Below the pieces are notes generated by a model. It saw nothing but the letters and a program-made list of their open reading frames with translations, did no database searches and was not told where the DNA came from. From an uncultured Burkholderiales bacterium (lineage in GTDB: Bacteria; Pseudomonadota; Gammaproteobacteria; Burkholderiales; Burkholderiaceae_C): a DNA stretch of 64,000 nucleotides. The stretch spans positions 1 to 64,000 of the forward strand of contig CAIKVH010000107.1 of assembly GCA_903830725.1 (NCBI GenBank), given 5' to 3'. Position numbers and translations under genes: made by a program. Of the stretch, positions 1 through 8,229 are shown one piece after another (position 1 is the first letter of the stretch; each line of letters begins with the position of its first letter).

Positions 1-52
1 CGCTCGCAAGTCCGCTACCAAAGCAAAGACAGATACCGACAGCCTCCGCTAG
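1..52 (+). CDS. C-terminal tail of an unidentified plus-strand protein (partial)
   Basis: Reading from base 2, the plus strand gives an open frame of 16 codons ending in TAG at 50-52. The residues are ARKSATKAKTDTDSLR. A Lys/Ala/Thr/Ser-rich tail of this kind is common at the C-termini of burkholderial nucleic-acid-binding or granule-associated proteins, but it cannot identify a family. The stop overlaps the stop of the convergent FIST gene. The frame may be fortuitous, because only about 50 bases are visible and the edge could be an assembly boundary. Confidence 0.3.
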   Translation, partial: ARKSATKAKTDTDSLR

Positions 53-918
53 ACCCCCTCCTGACGATTCGGCTTTGCCTTAATGCCGCTACGCGGCCAC
101 CTCGCCGAGCAGGGGGAATGCGCGGATTTAGTGTTCAATAACAACGTCCTTGGAGACTCAAGTGTCATATCTAAATCCTCTAGCAGCACCTCTAACGCAG
201 GTCTATTGTCTAAGGTCAGAATAACATGCCCATCAAATTGAGTCACCCTTCTTGACTTTGAGATTGGATAACATCCTTGTGTTACGCGAGAGATTAGTTT
301 TACATTCCGATCAAAAGCAACACCACTCAATCCGCCAATAAAAACACTATCCTCATTTATAGAAGCCTGCTTTGCGGCCGTCTGTGATGAATTGCTTTCT
401 AGATTGTTAGACGACTTTGAAAACTGGATTAAATCCGTTCTACTTGAAGTTAAGCCCCCAAATAAATATCTCTGCTGTGTAACCTCAGAAAGCTCGGCAA
501 TCAACTCCGGCAAGTCTGGCATTTGTCCATCAGCATGAATTAATGCACATGAGGCATTAAAACTATTCTTCATAGCGCCGCTAAGTGACTTCACCCCGTT
601 AAAAACCCGAAAGGATTTAGGATCAATGTCGCACAGCATCACCGAGATAGCTGGCTCATCAAAATACTCGACGTTGTTTGATGCGATACCAACACCAACC
701 GTACCCGTCCAATTGGCAACAGATGTTAGCTCTGATACAAATGCATCTAAGATGGCTTGGGCATCAAGAGCGTAATGATCGGTGATATATAAGATCCCCA
801 AGTGAGGTTTGTTTGCATAATCCGGATGACTCATTTGCGCTTTGAGTTGTAGGAGAACTATCTCTACAGCCATTCTCCAAGATGGATGTGTCGCATGAGC
901 AAAGGGAAATAGATTCAT
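49..918 (-). CDS. FIST N-terminal domain protein, C-terminally truncated
   Basis: FIST proteins are predicted small-ligand sensors, with an N-terminal FIST domain followed by a FIST_C domain of about 140 residues; complete proteins are usually near 380-400 residues. Here residues 1-210 fit the FIST domain, including a GTVGVGIAS stretch near residues 72-80 and a YLFGGLTSS stretch near 151-159. FIST_C seems to begin near residue 225. After about residue 262 the frame enters the GC-rich palindrome and ends with about 25 unrelated-looking residues rich in Arg, Pro and Ser. The gene therefore lacks roughly 100 residues and may be non-functional. It starts at an ATG, 75 bases after phaM, without a strong ribosome site. 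No signalling partner is adjacent. Confidence 0.65.
   Translation of the reverse strand: MNLFPFAHATHPSWRMAVEIVLLQLKAQMSHPDYANKPHLGILYITDHYALDAQAILDAFVSELTSVANWTGTVGVGIASNNVEYFDEPAISVMLCDIDPKSFRVFNGVKSLSGAMKNSFNASCALIHADGQMPDLPELIAELSEVTQQRYLFGGLTSSRTDLIQFSKSSNNLESNSSQTAAKQASINEDSVFIGGLSGVAFDRNVKLISRVTQGCYPISKSRRVTQFDGHVILTLDNRPALEVLLEDLDMTLESPRTLLLNTKSAHSPCSARWPRSGIKAKPNRQEGV
53..118. repeat. GC-rich nested inverted repeat (REP-like or structured element)
   Basis: Three nested complementary arms are visible: CCCCCT at 54-59 with AGGGGG at 111-116, TCGGC at 69-73 with GCCGA at 104-108, and GCCGC at 85-89 with GCGGC at 93-97 around a TAC loop. The stretch is clearly richer in G+C than the neighbouring genes. 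No U-run follows either arm, so it is not a standard intrinsic terminator. It sits exactly where the FIST reading frame loses its expected C-terminal domain. A dispersed palindromic repeat is my best guess; an assembly join is the main alternative. Confidence 0.5.
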
Positions 919-993
919 TGGTAATAAAGGAGTTGCTCAGATATCGGCAGTTTTGCCACTGCCGATACCAAGGAATCAATTTGAGTAAAATTT

Positions 994-1752
994 TTAGTTA
1001 GTAACTCTTCGCTTGGGTTTGCCCTGCACTTTAGTTGCCACCCGCTTTGCAGGATTGGTCACCTTAGTGGCCTTCGTAGACCGAGCATTCGTGCGCCCTG
1101 GAGATGCCTTTTTTGACTTTTCTTGGGCATGCAAATGTTTATTATTTTGGGCATGCTTTTGCATCTCTTGAACTGTCTTTTTAGCGATAAGCTGAAATTG
1201 CTCTCCCAACGAATTCCACCATTCGGATGGATCAATTGCCCCCACACCTTGTTCATAGGTATTGAATGAACTACTTGATTTGCCAGGGACTGAATTAACA
1301 GACTCATCAGGGCCAGACATTGAATCGGAATCAGATTGAGTTTCAGTTTCTGCTTGTTTCGGGTTTGTGAAGCTGTAATTTCGTTTCGCTTTTTTCGGAG
1401 GATCAGAATCTTTTATATCTTCACTTTTTTGCCCCCAACCATTTGAGTTGGCTTTTAAAGATTCTGACAAATCATTCATACTGAAATTCATCCCGCGCAA
1501 CGTAGACAGTGTCATTTTCTGAACCTCTAGTGCTTGAATAGTAGCTCCAATAGCTTTCGCATTTTGGTCGAGCCAAAATTGAACAGTTTTAAGCTCTTGG
1601 ATTTTTCTATCCAACTCTTTAGGATCTAAAGTAGGCGCCACCCAACTAGCTGCTGAGGAGAACATTCCATTTGATTGAGATTTCCCTAGATTTTTCAAAA
1701 ATTCAAAGCCAGGCACTAATTTCTCAAAATCAAACTCAGGAGATGAAGACAT
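994..1752 (-). CDS. phaM: PhaM-like polyhydroxyalkanoate granule protein
   Basis: PhaM in Ralstonia-type bacteria binds polyhydroxybutyrate granules, activates the PHB synthase and tethers granules to DNA. The N-terminal half (residues 1-95) has the family pattern: a hydrophobic start, VAPTLDPKELDRKI near 38-51, and a predicted helical segment through QFWLDQNAKAIGATIQALEV. The middle (100-165) is polar and low in complexity. The last 50 residues are Lys/Ala/Arg/Thr-rich, like the DNA-binding tail of PhaM. It lies 17 bases after exbD on the same strand and probably shares the tonB transcript. No pha synthase gene is in the window. The family call rests on the N-terminal pattern and tail. Confidence 0.75.
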   Translation of the reverse strand: MSSSPEFDFEKLVPGFEFLKNLGKSQSNGMFSSAASWVAPTLDPKELDRKIQELKTVQFWLDQNAKAIGATIQALEVQKMTLSTLRGMNFSMNDLSESLKANSNGWGQKSEDIKDSDPPKKAKRNYSFTNPKQAETETQSDSDSMSGPDESVNSVPGKSSSSFNTYEQGVGAIDPSEWWNSLGEQFQLIAKKTVQEMQKHAQNNKHLHAQEKSKKASPGRTNARSTKATKVTNPAKRVATKVQGKPKRRVTN

Positions 1753-1769
1753 AATATTATTGAATTAAA

Positions 1770-2183
1770 TTAATGGGCCTTCGGTTGGGTAACTAAAGTT
1801 ACCTGCCTTACGCCCACCCTTTGCACAGAGGACATGAGTTGCGCTACACGCTCATATCGTACATCTTTATCCGCCATGATGTGTACTTGTGTTAACAGGC
1901 CCTTTTTGGACTGCTCTTCCAACTTAATCCGTAGGGAGTCATCATCCATGTAAGCGTCATTCCAGGAATATTGGCCATTTGAATTGATACCTATTTGAAT
2001 GATCTTGCTGTTTGACCGGTATTTTTCAGCACTTGCCTTGGGCAGGTCAATTGGAACTGCATTTTTCATCAAAGGTACTGTAATCATAAATATGATTAAT
2101 AAAACAAGCATAACGTCTACCAATGGGGTCATATTGATCTCGCTCATGACATCTTCTTTCAGATTATCAACTTCGAACGCCAT
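1770..2183 (-). CDS. exbD: ExbD/TolR family biopolymer transport protein
   Basis: ExbD is the single-pass inner-membrane subunit of the ExbB-ExbD motor, which uses the proton gradient to drive TonB. A short cytoplasmic N-terminus precedes one membrane helix (about residues 20-42) that carries the conserved aspartate in LVDVMLVLLIIFM. The periplasmic part contains the typical HIMADKDVRYERVAQLM segment. The exbB stop and exbD start overlap as GTGATG: translation could begin at the GTG at 2186 or at this ATG. I chose the ATG because a GAGG lies 5 bases upstream of it. The gene is followed closely by phaM. Confidence 0.93.
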   Translation of the reverse strand: MAFEVDNLKEDVMSEINMTPLVDVMLVLLIIFMITVPLMKNAVPIDLPKASAEKYRSNSKIIQIGINSNGQYSWNDAYMDDDSLRIKLEEQSKKGLLTQVHIMADKDVRYERVAQLMSSVQRVGVRQVTLVTQPKAH

Positions 2184-2890
2184 CACGCCTCAACCCTCAA
2201 AGTTTTATTGATTCTTGAGCCTGTAATCTGTAACGCATGCAAGTCATGCGCAAATCGACTTAACTTTGTCGACATCGCTTTTTGATTTCTAAGTAATGTG
2301 TTGTACCCTAATACTGCAGGAATCGCTACTGCCAAGCCAAGAGCTGTCATTATCAAAGACTCACCAACCGGTCCTGCAACCTGGTCAAGCGTCGCCTGCC
2401 CTGCTGATCCAATGCTCATTAGCGCATGATAAATGCCCCAAACCGTTCCGAAAAGTCCAATAAATGGAGCTGTTGATCCAACAGAGGCTAACAACGAAAG
2501 TCCGGATTGCATTTTTGTTGCTGCGTCATCTAGGCTTCGCTGCAAATTCCTCGTTATCCACTCACTCAAGCCAAGTGAATACTGCATTTGTTGATCGCCG
2601 CCTTGATCCTGGAAGTGTCGTAGCGCGGCATCTGCTTGAGTAGCTAATTCATGAAAGAAATTGTTAGAAGTTTTGGTTTTAAAACACATCAACCCATCTT
2701 TTATTGAAGATTTGGTCCAAAAAATATCGACCTCTTTAGCCTTTTTTCTAAACGCATAGTGCTCCAAGCTTTTATAAACAATAACGTACCAAGATCCTAT
2801 CGACATGGCAATCAATAGAAACACTACTGTGCGAGTGACCCAGTCTCCTGTGGCCCACGTATTAATCAATCCTACTTGCGTCTGCATCAT
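2183..2890 (-). CDS. exbB: ExbB / MotA-TolQ-ExbB proton channel protein
   Basis: ExbB forms the membrane channel of the TonB energising complex. The first membrane helix lies around residues 18-38. The conserved channel region follows at about 130-195, with LLASVGSTAPFIGLFGTVWG and ESLIMTALGLAVAIPAVLGY, both hallmark ExbB/TolQ stretches. At 235 residues the length is normal. It starts with two consecutive ATG codons after an AAGG element, 9 bases downstream of tonB. Its stop overlaps the exbD start, so exbB and exbD are probably translationally coupled. The neighbouring tonB argues for ExbB over TolQ. Confidence 0.93.
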   Translation of the reverse strand: MMQTQVGLINTWATGDWVTRTVVFLLIAMSIGSWYVIVYKSLEHYAFRKKAKEVDIFWTKSSIKDGLMCFKTKTSNNFFHELATQADAALRHFQDQGGDQQMQYSLGLSEWITRNLQRSLDDAATKMQSGLSLLASVGSTAPFIGLFGTVWGIYHALMSIGSAGQATLDQVAGPVGESLIMTALGLAVAIPAVLGYNTLLRNQKAMSTKLSRFAHDLHALQITGSRINKTLRVEA

Positions 2891-2899
2891 TCTCAGCCT

Positions 2900-3616
2900 T
2901 TAATTAATCTTAAACACCAACGGTACATCGATCCACATCGCTTCGGGTAATCCAGCCCTGGTACCTGGTACAAATTTCCATTCTTTTACTGCCTCTAAAG
3001 CAGCGCGGTCCAACCGGATGAAACCACTAGAGGAGCCTATTTCTATCTTCTGCGGCACGCCATCTTTTCCAATAAACACGTGAACAACCACCCTCCCCTG
3101 CTCCTCCAAGCGCAAACTAGTCGTGGGATATCGTGGTTTAGGGTTATTTAAGTACTCCGCTTTATAGGACGGTAACTCTGCACCTAAGGATAGCGTGTTT
3201 TGATTCCGATTCGCGTCCATGCCGAGCGGAATTTGAATGTTCTCATTCACAGGCTTAGAGTGGCTGGAGATGTTTGTTGCTTGCTCTTGAGGGTTGCCGG
3301 GCAACTTACTAAGAATTTGCTCTGCCCGCCTATGATTGGGGAGATTTTGAGACTGTTGGCCCGTAGAGGTTTGTACCTGCTTTTTTTGAATATTAAAACT
3401 ACTATTTACTATGGCATCCTTCTCTAAGGTCGTTGGCGCTTCTAATTCAACGGTAGTTTGAAGAACTACTGGCATCTCTATCCCCCGAGTTGTTGCAAAC
3501 TCTAAAGCCATTAATCCAAATAGGTGAGTCGCCACCACACAGCTTAGCACGAAGAACTTCGGGAGAGTTGACTTCAATTTACACTGCCAGCTGGGATTTG
3601 GAGTAGAAAAGGACAA
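2900..3616 (-). CDS. tonB: TonB energy transducer
   Basis: TonB spans the periplasm and transmits motor force to outer-membrane receptors for siderophores, haem or cobalamin. An N-terminal membrane helix covers about residues 18-38, followed by a polar periplasmic linker without the usual long Pro-Lys repeat. The C-terminal TonB domain occupies about residues 150-238, with the pattern YPTTSLRLEEQGRVVVHV and a final WKFVPGTRAG. The reading frame has no ATG before the membrane helix. The only plausible start is a TTG at 3616, preceded in frame by a stop three codons upstream, and there is no clear ribosome site. Iron regulation is likely for the family, but I see no convincing Fur box. Confidence 0.88.
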   Translation of the reverse strand: MSFSTPNPSWQCKLKSTLPKFFVLSCVVATHLFGLMALEFATTRGIEMPVVLQTTVELEAPTTLEKDAIVNSSFNIQKKQVQTSTGQQSQNLPNHRRAEQILSKLPGNPQEQATNISSHSKPVNENIQIPLGMDANRNQNTLSLGAELPSYKAEYLNNPKPRYPTTSLRLEEQGRVVVHVFIGKDGVPQKIEIGSSSGFIRLDRAALEAVKEWKFVPGTRAGLPEAMWIDVPLVFKIN

Positions 3617-3660
3617 ATTAATTTAATATCAAAAATTTATACCTTAAATTTCAAAAGTCT

Positions 3661-3682
3661 AATTTAAGATACGGGTTAAATT
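3661..3682. promoter_or_regulatory. AT-rich inverted repeat between tonB and the VOC gene
   Basis: AATTTAA at 3661-3667 and TTAAATT at 3676-3682 form perfect 7-base arms with an 8-base spacer, in the intergenic region shared by the divergent tonB and VOC genes. It could be a regulator-binding site. It does not resemble the 19-base Fur consensus. In such AT-rich sequence a repeat of this size may also arise by chance. Confidence 0.25.
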
Positions 3683-3731
3683 GTATAGTTACGCTTACTT
3701 ATAAACCAATTACTCTTTCAACAATCAATCT

Positions 3732-4139
3732 ATGCAAAGCTTATTTCACTTCTCCTTTAACGTTCCTGATTTGGATTTGGCCCGCTCCTTTTATTCTGAT
3801 GTGTTGGGTTGCAAAGAGGGCAGATCCGCAAAAACCTGGATTGATTTTGACTTCTTTGATCATCAAATCTCTCTTCATTTGGGCACTCCGTTTAAAACTC
3901 AACCCACGGGACTTGTAGGGGATACTTTGGTTCCAATGCCACATTTTGGCATCATCACATTGGTACCCGAATGGCAAAAGTTGGCAACCCGACTGGAAAG
4001 CAAGGGTGTTGATTTTTTGATCAAACCTCACCTTCGATTTGAAGGTCAGCCAGGAGAGCAGTGGACTATGTTTTTTTTAGATCCGTTTGGCAATCCAATC
4101 GAGGTCAAGGGATTTGAATCGTTTGATAAGATCTATTAA
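3732..4139 (+). CDS. VOC family protein (glyoxalase/dioxygenase fold)
   Basis: This is a single-domain vicinal-oxygen-chelate protein of 135 residues. The start FHFSFNVPDLDLARSFYSDVLG is the standard first beta-alpha unit, with a metal-ligand type His near residue 6. The end, FFLDPFGNPIEVKGF (about residues 115-129), carries the usual C-terminal Glu ligand. Members include glyoxalase I, fosfomycin resistance proteins and extradiol dioxygenases, and the sequence alone does not choose between them. It is divergent from tonB and convergent with the fumarylacetoacetate hydrolase family gene. A role in small-molecule or aromatic catabolism with that neighbour is possible but unproven. Confidence 0.85.
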   Translation: MQSLFHFSFNVPDLDLARSFYSDVLGCKEGRSAKTWIDFDFFDHQISLHLGTPFKTQPTGLVGDTLVPMPHFGIITLVPEWQKLATRLESKGVDFLIKPHLRFEGQPGEQWTMFFLDPFGNPIEVKGFESFDKIY

Positions 4140-4199
4140 TCCAAAATTAATAATGTTAGTAGCGCTCCCTAAGTAGTTAGCTTAGAATTTTGGCAACTC

Positions 4200-5267
4200 T
4201 TACTGTTCCTGATCATCGCCGTGAAAATCGGCTTGCTCAGTAGGCAACAACGGCAAAGAGTCGGTCATAGGCGCCACCATTTGATCAATAGAGCCGAATA
4301 CACTTTGTCCGTCCAGCCCTTTCATTTCGATCCGAATCGTATCGCCGTACTTCATAAAAGGTGTACTCGCTTCTCCGCTTAGTATCACTTCCATTGCCCG
4401 CTTCTCAGCGATACAACAGTATCCCTTAGGCCAATCTTTTTTACCGTTCTTTTCCTGCGCTTTATTACTAACGGTACCACTTCCAAAAATTGATCCCGCC
4501 CGAATATTTCTAGTTTTAGCTGCATGCGCAATAAGCTCGCCAAAGCCAAAGGTCATCTCTGGCCCTGCATCACACATACCTACTCGTCGACCATTCCAAT
4601 TGCATGTTAATGTTAAATTTACACGCCCTTTTTTCCATGCATCCCCCAGTTCGTCAGGGGTAACGGCGACAGGGGAGAAAGCAGTAGCAGGCTTGCTTTG
4701 AAAAAAACCAAACCCTTTTATCAACTCGTCGGCCGTCAGATTTCTTAGTGAAATATCATTGGCCAGCATAATCAATCTCACAGCGGCGATTGCATCGCTT
4801 GGGTCCGTTTGCATGGGGACATCTGCAGTTATAACAGCCAACTCACCTTCAAAATCGATACCGAACTCTTCACTTGCACACCGAATGGGATCCGTCGGAC
4901 CCAGGAAATCATCACTGCCACCCTGGTAAAGCAAAGGTTCGGCGTAAAAACTTGCAGGAACCTCCGTTTGTCTTGCAGCCCTGACCAATTCGATGTGATT
5001 TAAATACGTTGAACCATCAGCCCACTGGTATGCCCGGGGCATTGGCGCCATACACATTTTCGGGTCAAACGCAAAAGCGTGCCGAGCTCGCCCGCTGTTT
5101 AGTGTTTGGTAAAGATCCTCTAGTTGAGGGGAAATAAAATTCCAATCGTCCAATAATTGTTGCATCTTTGATGCAATATGGGACGCATAATGAGCCTGTG
5201 CGAGATCTTTAGAGACAACCACTAACTGACCGTCTCTTGATCCATCTTTGTAAGTAGCAAGTTTCAT
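4200..5267 (-). CDS. Fumarylacetoacetate hydrolase family protein
   Basis: FAH family enzymes are metal-dependent hydrolases or decarboxylases acting on beta-diketo or oxo-acid intermediates of aromatic catabolism. The catalytic domain runs from about residue 90 to 330. It contains ASEEFGIDFEGELAVITADV (about 131-150), with the acidic residues that bind the divalent metal, and AGSIFGSGTVSN (about 255-266). The N-terminal 85 residues match the extended form common in Burkholderiales. It is a lone gene starting at an ATG; no tyrosine or homogentisate genes are adjacent. I cannot tell true fumarylacetoacetase from related acylpyruvases. Confidence 0.88.
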   Translation of the reverse strand: MKLATYKDGSRDGQLVVVSKDLAQAHYASHIASKMQQLLDDWNFISPQLEDLYQTLNSGRARHAFAFDPKMCMAPMPRAYQWADGSTYLNHIELVRAARQTEVPASFYAEPLLYQGGSDDFLGPTDPIRCASEEFGIDFEGELAVITADVPMQTDPSDAIAAVRLIMLANDISLRNLTADELIKGFGFFQSKPATAFSPVAVTPDELGDAWKKGRVNLTLTCNWNGRRVGMCDAGPEMTFGFGELIAHAAKTRNIRAGSIFGSGTVSNKAQEKNGKKDWPKGYCCIAEKRAMEVILSGEASTPFMKYGDTIRIEMKGLDGQSVFGSIDQMVAPMTDSLPLLPTEQADFHGDDQEQ

Positions 5268-5514
5268 GTTTTTTGTAAGATTAATTTTCTACAAGACAGA
5301 TTATGCCTAGCTATCGATTAAGCGCCTAAGCCCTTGTATTCAATGATTTAACATTCTAACCACGGTTGCTAAATAGGTGCCCTACTTAACAATCAACTAT
5401 ATATTTATTCTTGCCATTTTTAATCAACAGCATCTAAATCAATTCAAACTTGAAAATAACCAATCTCCCCCCATAACTATGATATAGAATGAATCATCAA
5501 AACTTATATCACCT

Positions 5515-5796
5515 ATGAATACCCTCTACGATTCTGAATATTTTGTAGTTGTACACATGATGACATCTTTGCTAGAAGGGGAGTTGCAAGACCCCAGCAT
5601 TCCTCAATTGACTCGTCATGGATTTGAAATCGTAGACAAGCGATCAGGGCGAGAGGTTTACCTTGAGGGTGGATGGGCTGAATTATTTCAACAACATATT
5701 TCGGCCTGGCATATTAATGCACCGACTCAAGATGAGGTTGAAGACACACTATCTCGTTTCGCTGAACTTGCGCAAACTACTGTCACATTACACTAA
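5515..5796 (+). CDS. DUF3567 family protein
   Basis: This protein of 93 residues matches the burkholderial DUF3567 pattern: a tyrosine-rich start (MNTLYDSEYFVVVHM), the central HGFEIVDKRSGREVYLEGGWAELFQQ, and an acidic C-terminal helix (EVEDTLSRFAELAQTTVTLH). The function is unknown. It has no signal peptide or membrane segment and is probably cytoplasmic. It lies alone upstream of galU on the same strand with a 65-base gap. The 247 bases before it, back to the divergent FAH gene, hold no gene that I can see. Confidence 0.85.
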   Translation: MNTLYDSEYFVVVHMMTSLLEGELQDPSIPQLTRHGFEIVDKRSGREVYLEGGWAELFQQHISAWHINAPTQDEVEDTLSRFAELAQTTVTLH

Positions 5797-5861
5797 TATA
5801 CTGTTTTCCTTGACAAACATTATCCCAAAGGGATGAGATCCTAAGTGCAGAACCCTTAAGT

Positions 5862-6731
5862 ATGGACAAAAAAATAACCAAAGCTGTATTTCCTGTTGCA
5901 GGATTAGGCACCCGGTTCTTACCCGCCACGAAAGCCTCGCCCAAGGAGATGCTTGCGGTTGTAGATAAGCCCCTTATCCAATACGCTGTGGAAGAGGCCT
6001 ATGAAGCAGGAATAAGAGAGATGATCTTCGTGACGGGCCGCAACAAACGCGCTATTGAAGACCACTTTGACACAGCCTATGAGCTTGAGAGCGAACTTGA
6101 AGCAAGTGGTAAAAAGGCGCTTTTAGATTTGGTGCACTCCATTAAGCCGGACGATATGGATTGCTTTTACGTAAGACAGCCCAAATCCTTAGGCCTCGGG
6201 CACGCGGTATTATGTGCAGAGAAATTAATCAATCAAGAGCCATTTGCCGTTTTATTAGCCGATGACTTAATGGTTGGAGTTACTCCTATATTAAGGCAGA
6301 TGACGGAGCTTTATGCTAAGCATCAGTGTAGTATTTTGGCTGTACAAGAAGTCCCAAGAGAGGAGACGCAACGATACGGCATTGTAAAGGGAACACAATA
6401 TGCAGAGCGGTTGTTGGACGTGTCTGATTTTGTTGAAAAACCCAAACCAGAAGTTGCCCCGAGTAATTTAGCTGTTGCAGGACGTTATATCCTTTCTCCT
6501 GCAGTGTTTGAGAACATTCGCCGTCAACCCAAGGGGGCTGGAGGAGAGATCCAACTCACTGACGCAATAGCAGCGCTGATTGGCAAAGAGAAAATCCTAG
6601 CATTTAGCTATGAGGGCAATAGATACGACTGCGGAAGTAAACTTGGGTTACTTCAAGCAACTGTCGATTTAGGACTCGCGCACCCAGAGTTAGGTGCGGA
6701 GTTTAAAAGTTGGCTAGCCCTGCGACGCTGA
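5862..6731 (+). CDS. galU: UTP--glucose-1-phosphate uridylyltransferase
   Basis: GalU makes UDP-glucose from UTP and glucose-1-phosphate, a precursor for exopolysaccharide, LPS core and UDP-galactose. The nucleotide-binding signature [20 protein letters not shown] lies at residues 10-29. VEKPKPE (about 191-197) and the GRYILSP segment near 207 are conserved GalU features. Length (289) is standard. It is convergent with the rfb genes, 15 bases from rfbC, and with galE nearby completes a UDP-hexose module. No terminator hairpin is visible between the two convergent genes. Confidence 0.96.
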   Translation: MDKKITKAVFPVAGLGTRFLPATKASPKEMLAVVDKPLIQYAVEEAYEAGIREMIFVTGRNKRAIEDHFDTAYELESELEASGKKALLDLVHSIKPDDMDCFYVRQPKSLGLGHAVLCAEKLINQEPFAVLLADDLMVGVTPILRQMTELYAKHQCSILAVQEVPREETQRYGIVKGTQYAERLLDVSDFVEKPKPEVAPSNLAVAGRYILSPAVFENIRRQPKGAGGEIQLTDAIAALIGKEKILAFSYEGNRYDCGSKLGLLQATVDLGLAHPELGAEFKSWLALRR

Positions 6732-6746
6732 AATGCTAGGCTTGCC

Positions 6747-7298
6747 TTATTCGAAGAGTTCAGCGTTGTGCAAACTAGGCGCCTTATCGTCTTTTGCAGA
6801 TAGCACGGGCTTGATATCCTCTGGCCACTTAATATTTATCGTCTGATCGTTCCAGATTAAACATCTTTCATGTTCTGGAAACCAGTAGTCCGTAGTTTTA
6901 TATAAAAACTCAGCAGTATCGCTTAAGACCATAAACCCATGCGCATAGCCTGGTGGGATCCACACCTGTCGATGATTTTCAGCAGAAATATAAGCACCCA
7001 TCCAGCGTCCAAATGATGGCGAGCTTTTTCGGATATCAACAGCCACATCAAAAACTTCCCCGGAAACAACTCTAACTAATTTTCCTTGAGGATGTTGGAT
7101 TTGGTAATGCAAGCCTCTCAGCACGCCTTTAGTAGACTTTGAGTGATTATCTTGAACAAATTTTAATTTTGATCCAATTGCATCTTCAAAATCATTGGCA
7201 TTAAAACTCTCAAAAAAATACCCTCTAGCATCTCCATAGACTTTGGGCTCTAAAATTTTCACTTCAGCCAATTCTGTTGAAACAATATTAAATGGCAT
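6747..7298 (-). CDS. rfbC: dTDP-4-dehydrorhamnose 3,5-epimerase
   Basis: RfbC (RmlC) epimerises dTDP-4-keto-6-deoxyglucose at C3 and C5, the third step of dTDP-L-rhamnose synthesis. The cupin enzyme shows ARGYFFESF (about 24-32), the substrate-binding segment FVQDNHSKSTKGVLRGLHYQ (about 47-66) with the catalytic His, and WIPPGYAHGFMVLSD (about 113-127). At 183 residues it is normal. It is the last gene of the minus-strand rfb run, 6 bases after rfbA, so the two are almost certainly cotranscribed. Confidence 0.96.
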   Translation of the reverse strand: MPFNIVSTELAEVKILEPKVYGDARGYFFESFNANDFEDAIGSKLKFVQDNHSKSTKGVLRGLHYQIQHPQGKLVRVVSGEVFDVAVDIRKSSPSFGRWMGAYISAENHRQVWIPPGYAHGFMVLSDTAEFLYKTTDYWFPEHERCLIWNDQTINIKWPEDIKPVLSAKDDKAPSLHNAELFE

Positions 7299-7304
7299 AA
7301 ATTT

Positions 7305-8174
7305 TTATACTAAGTTCTGAAGATATTGTCCATAGCTATTCTTAGCTATGGGTTGAGCTAGCCGCAATAGTTGTTCTGTGCTGATCCACTTGGCCCGCCA
7401 AGCTATCTCCTCGGGACAAGCCACCATCAGACCTTGGCGGCGCTGGATTGTGGCGATGAACTGAGCAGCGTCTAATAAAGAATCGTGTGTTCCTGTATCC
7501 AACCAAGCAAAACCACGCCCCATAATTTCAACACTTAGTTGTTGCTGATCCAAATAATATTTATTGATGTCAGTAATTTCAAATTCGCCCCTTGGGGAGG
7601 GCTTTATGGATGCGGCCACATCACAGACCTGCGTGTCATAGAAATAAAGTCCTGTTACGGCGTAATTTGACTTGGGCTTTGATGGCTTTTCTTCAATTGA
7701 TATAGCTTTTTTATTTTCATCAAACTCTACTACGCCGTATCTCTCTGGATCATGAACGTGGTAGGCAAAAACACAGGCTCCACTATCAAGCTCATTAGCT
7801 TGTTGTAACTGATTGACCAATTCATGCCCATAAAAAATATTATCCCCCAATACCAGAGCGCTTGGATTGGAGCCTACAAATTCCCGACCAATAACAAAAG
7901 CTTGGGCCAATCCGTCAGGGCTAGGTTGCACTGCATACTGAATATTCATACCCCACTGAGATCCGTCTTTTAAAAGCTCACTAAATCTGGGTGTATCTTG
8001 TGGGGTTGAAATAATGAGGACATCCCTAATTCCCGCTAGCATCAATGTCGCCAAGGGGTAATACACCATTGGTTTGTCATATATTGGCATCAATTGTTTA
8101 GAGACAGCCAACGTGACTGGATACAGACGGGTTCCCGACCCTCCTGCCAAAATAATTCCCTTACGTGAACTCAT
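7305..8174 (-). CDS. rfbA: Glucose-1-phosphate thymidylyltransferase
   Basis: RfbA (RmlA) condenses dTTP with glucose-1-phosphate to dTDP-glucose, the first committed step to dTDP-rhamnose. The signature [20 protein letters not shown] lies near residues 5-24, with [16 protein letters not shown] after it. [20 protein letters not shown] (about 160-180) and the [15 protein letters not shown] segment (about 219-233) are typical. Length 289 is standard. It sits between rfbD (55 bases upstream) and rfbC (6 bases downstream). Confidence 0.96.
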   Translation of the reverse strand: MSSRKGIILAGGSGTRLYPVTLAVSKQLMPIYDKPMVYYPLATLMLAGIRDVLIISTPQDTPRFSELLKDGSQWGMNIQYAVQPSPDGLAQAFVIGREFVGSNPSALVLGDNIFYGHELVNQLQQANELDSGACVFAYHVHDPERYGVVEFDENKKAISIEEKPSKPKSNYAVTGLYFYDTQVCDVAASIKPSPRGEFEITDINKYYLDQQQLSVEIMGRGFAWLDTGTHDSLLDAAQFIATIQRRQGLMVACPEEIAWRAKWISTEQLLRLAQPIAKNSYGQYLQNLV

Positions 8175-8229
8175 ATTTATGATCTTTTGATATTGTCTAG
8201 TTTCTAAGTTTCATCCCCAATCAGCGGGA

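Noticed and set aside
100-160. Possible integron attC site in the left-edge palindrome
   Set aside because: The element lacks the paired RYYYAAC and GTTRRRY core sites, and no integrase or cassette array is near.
3617-3731. Fur box upstream of tonB
   Set aside because: The region is AT-rich with short inverted repeats, but nothing approaches the GATAATGATAATCATTATC pattern.
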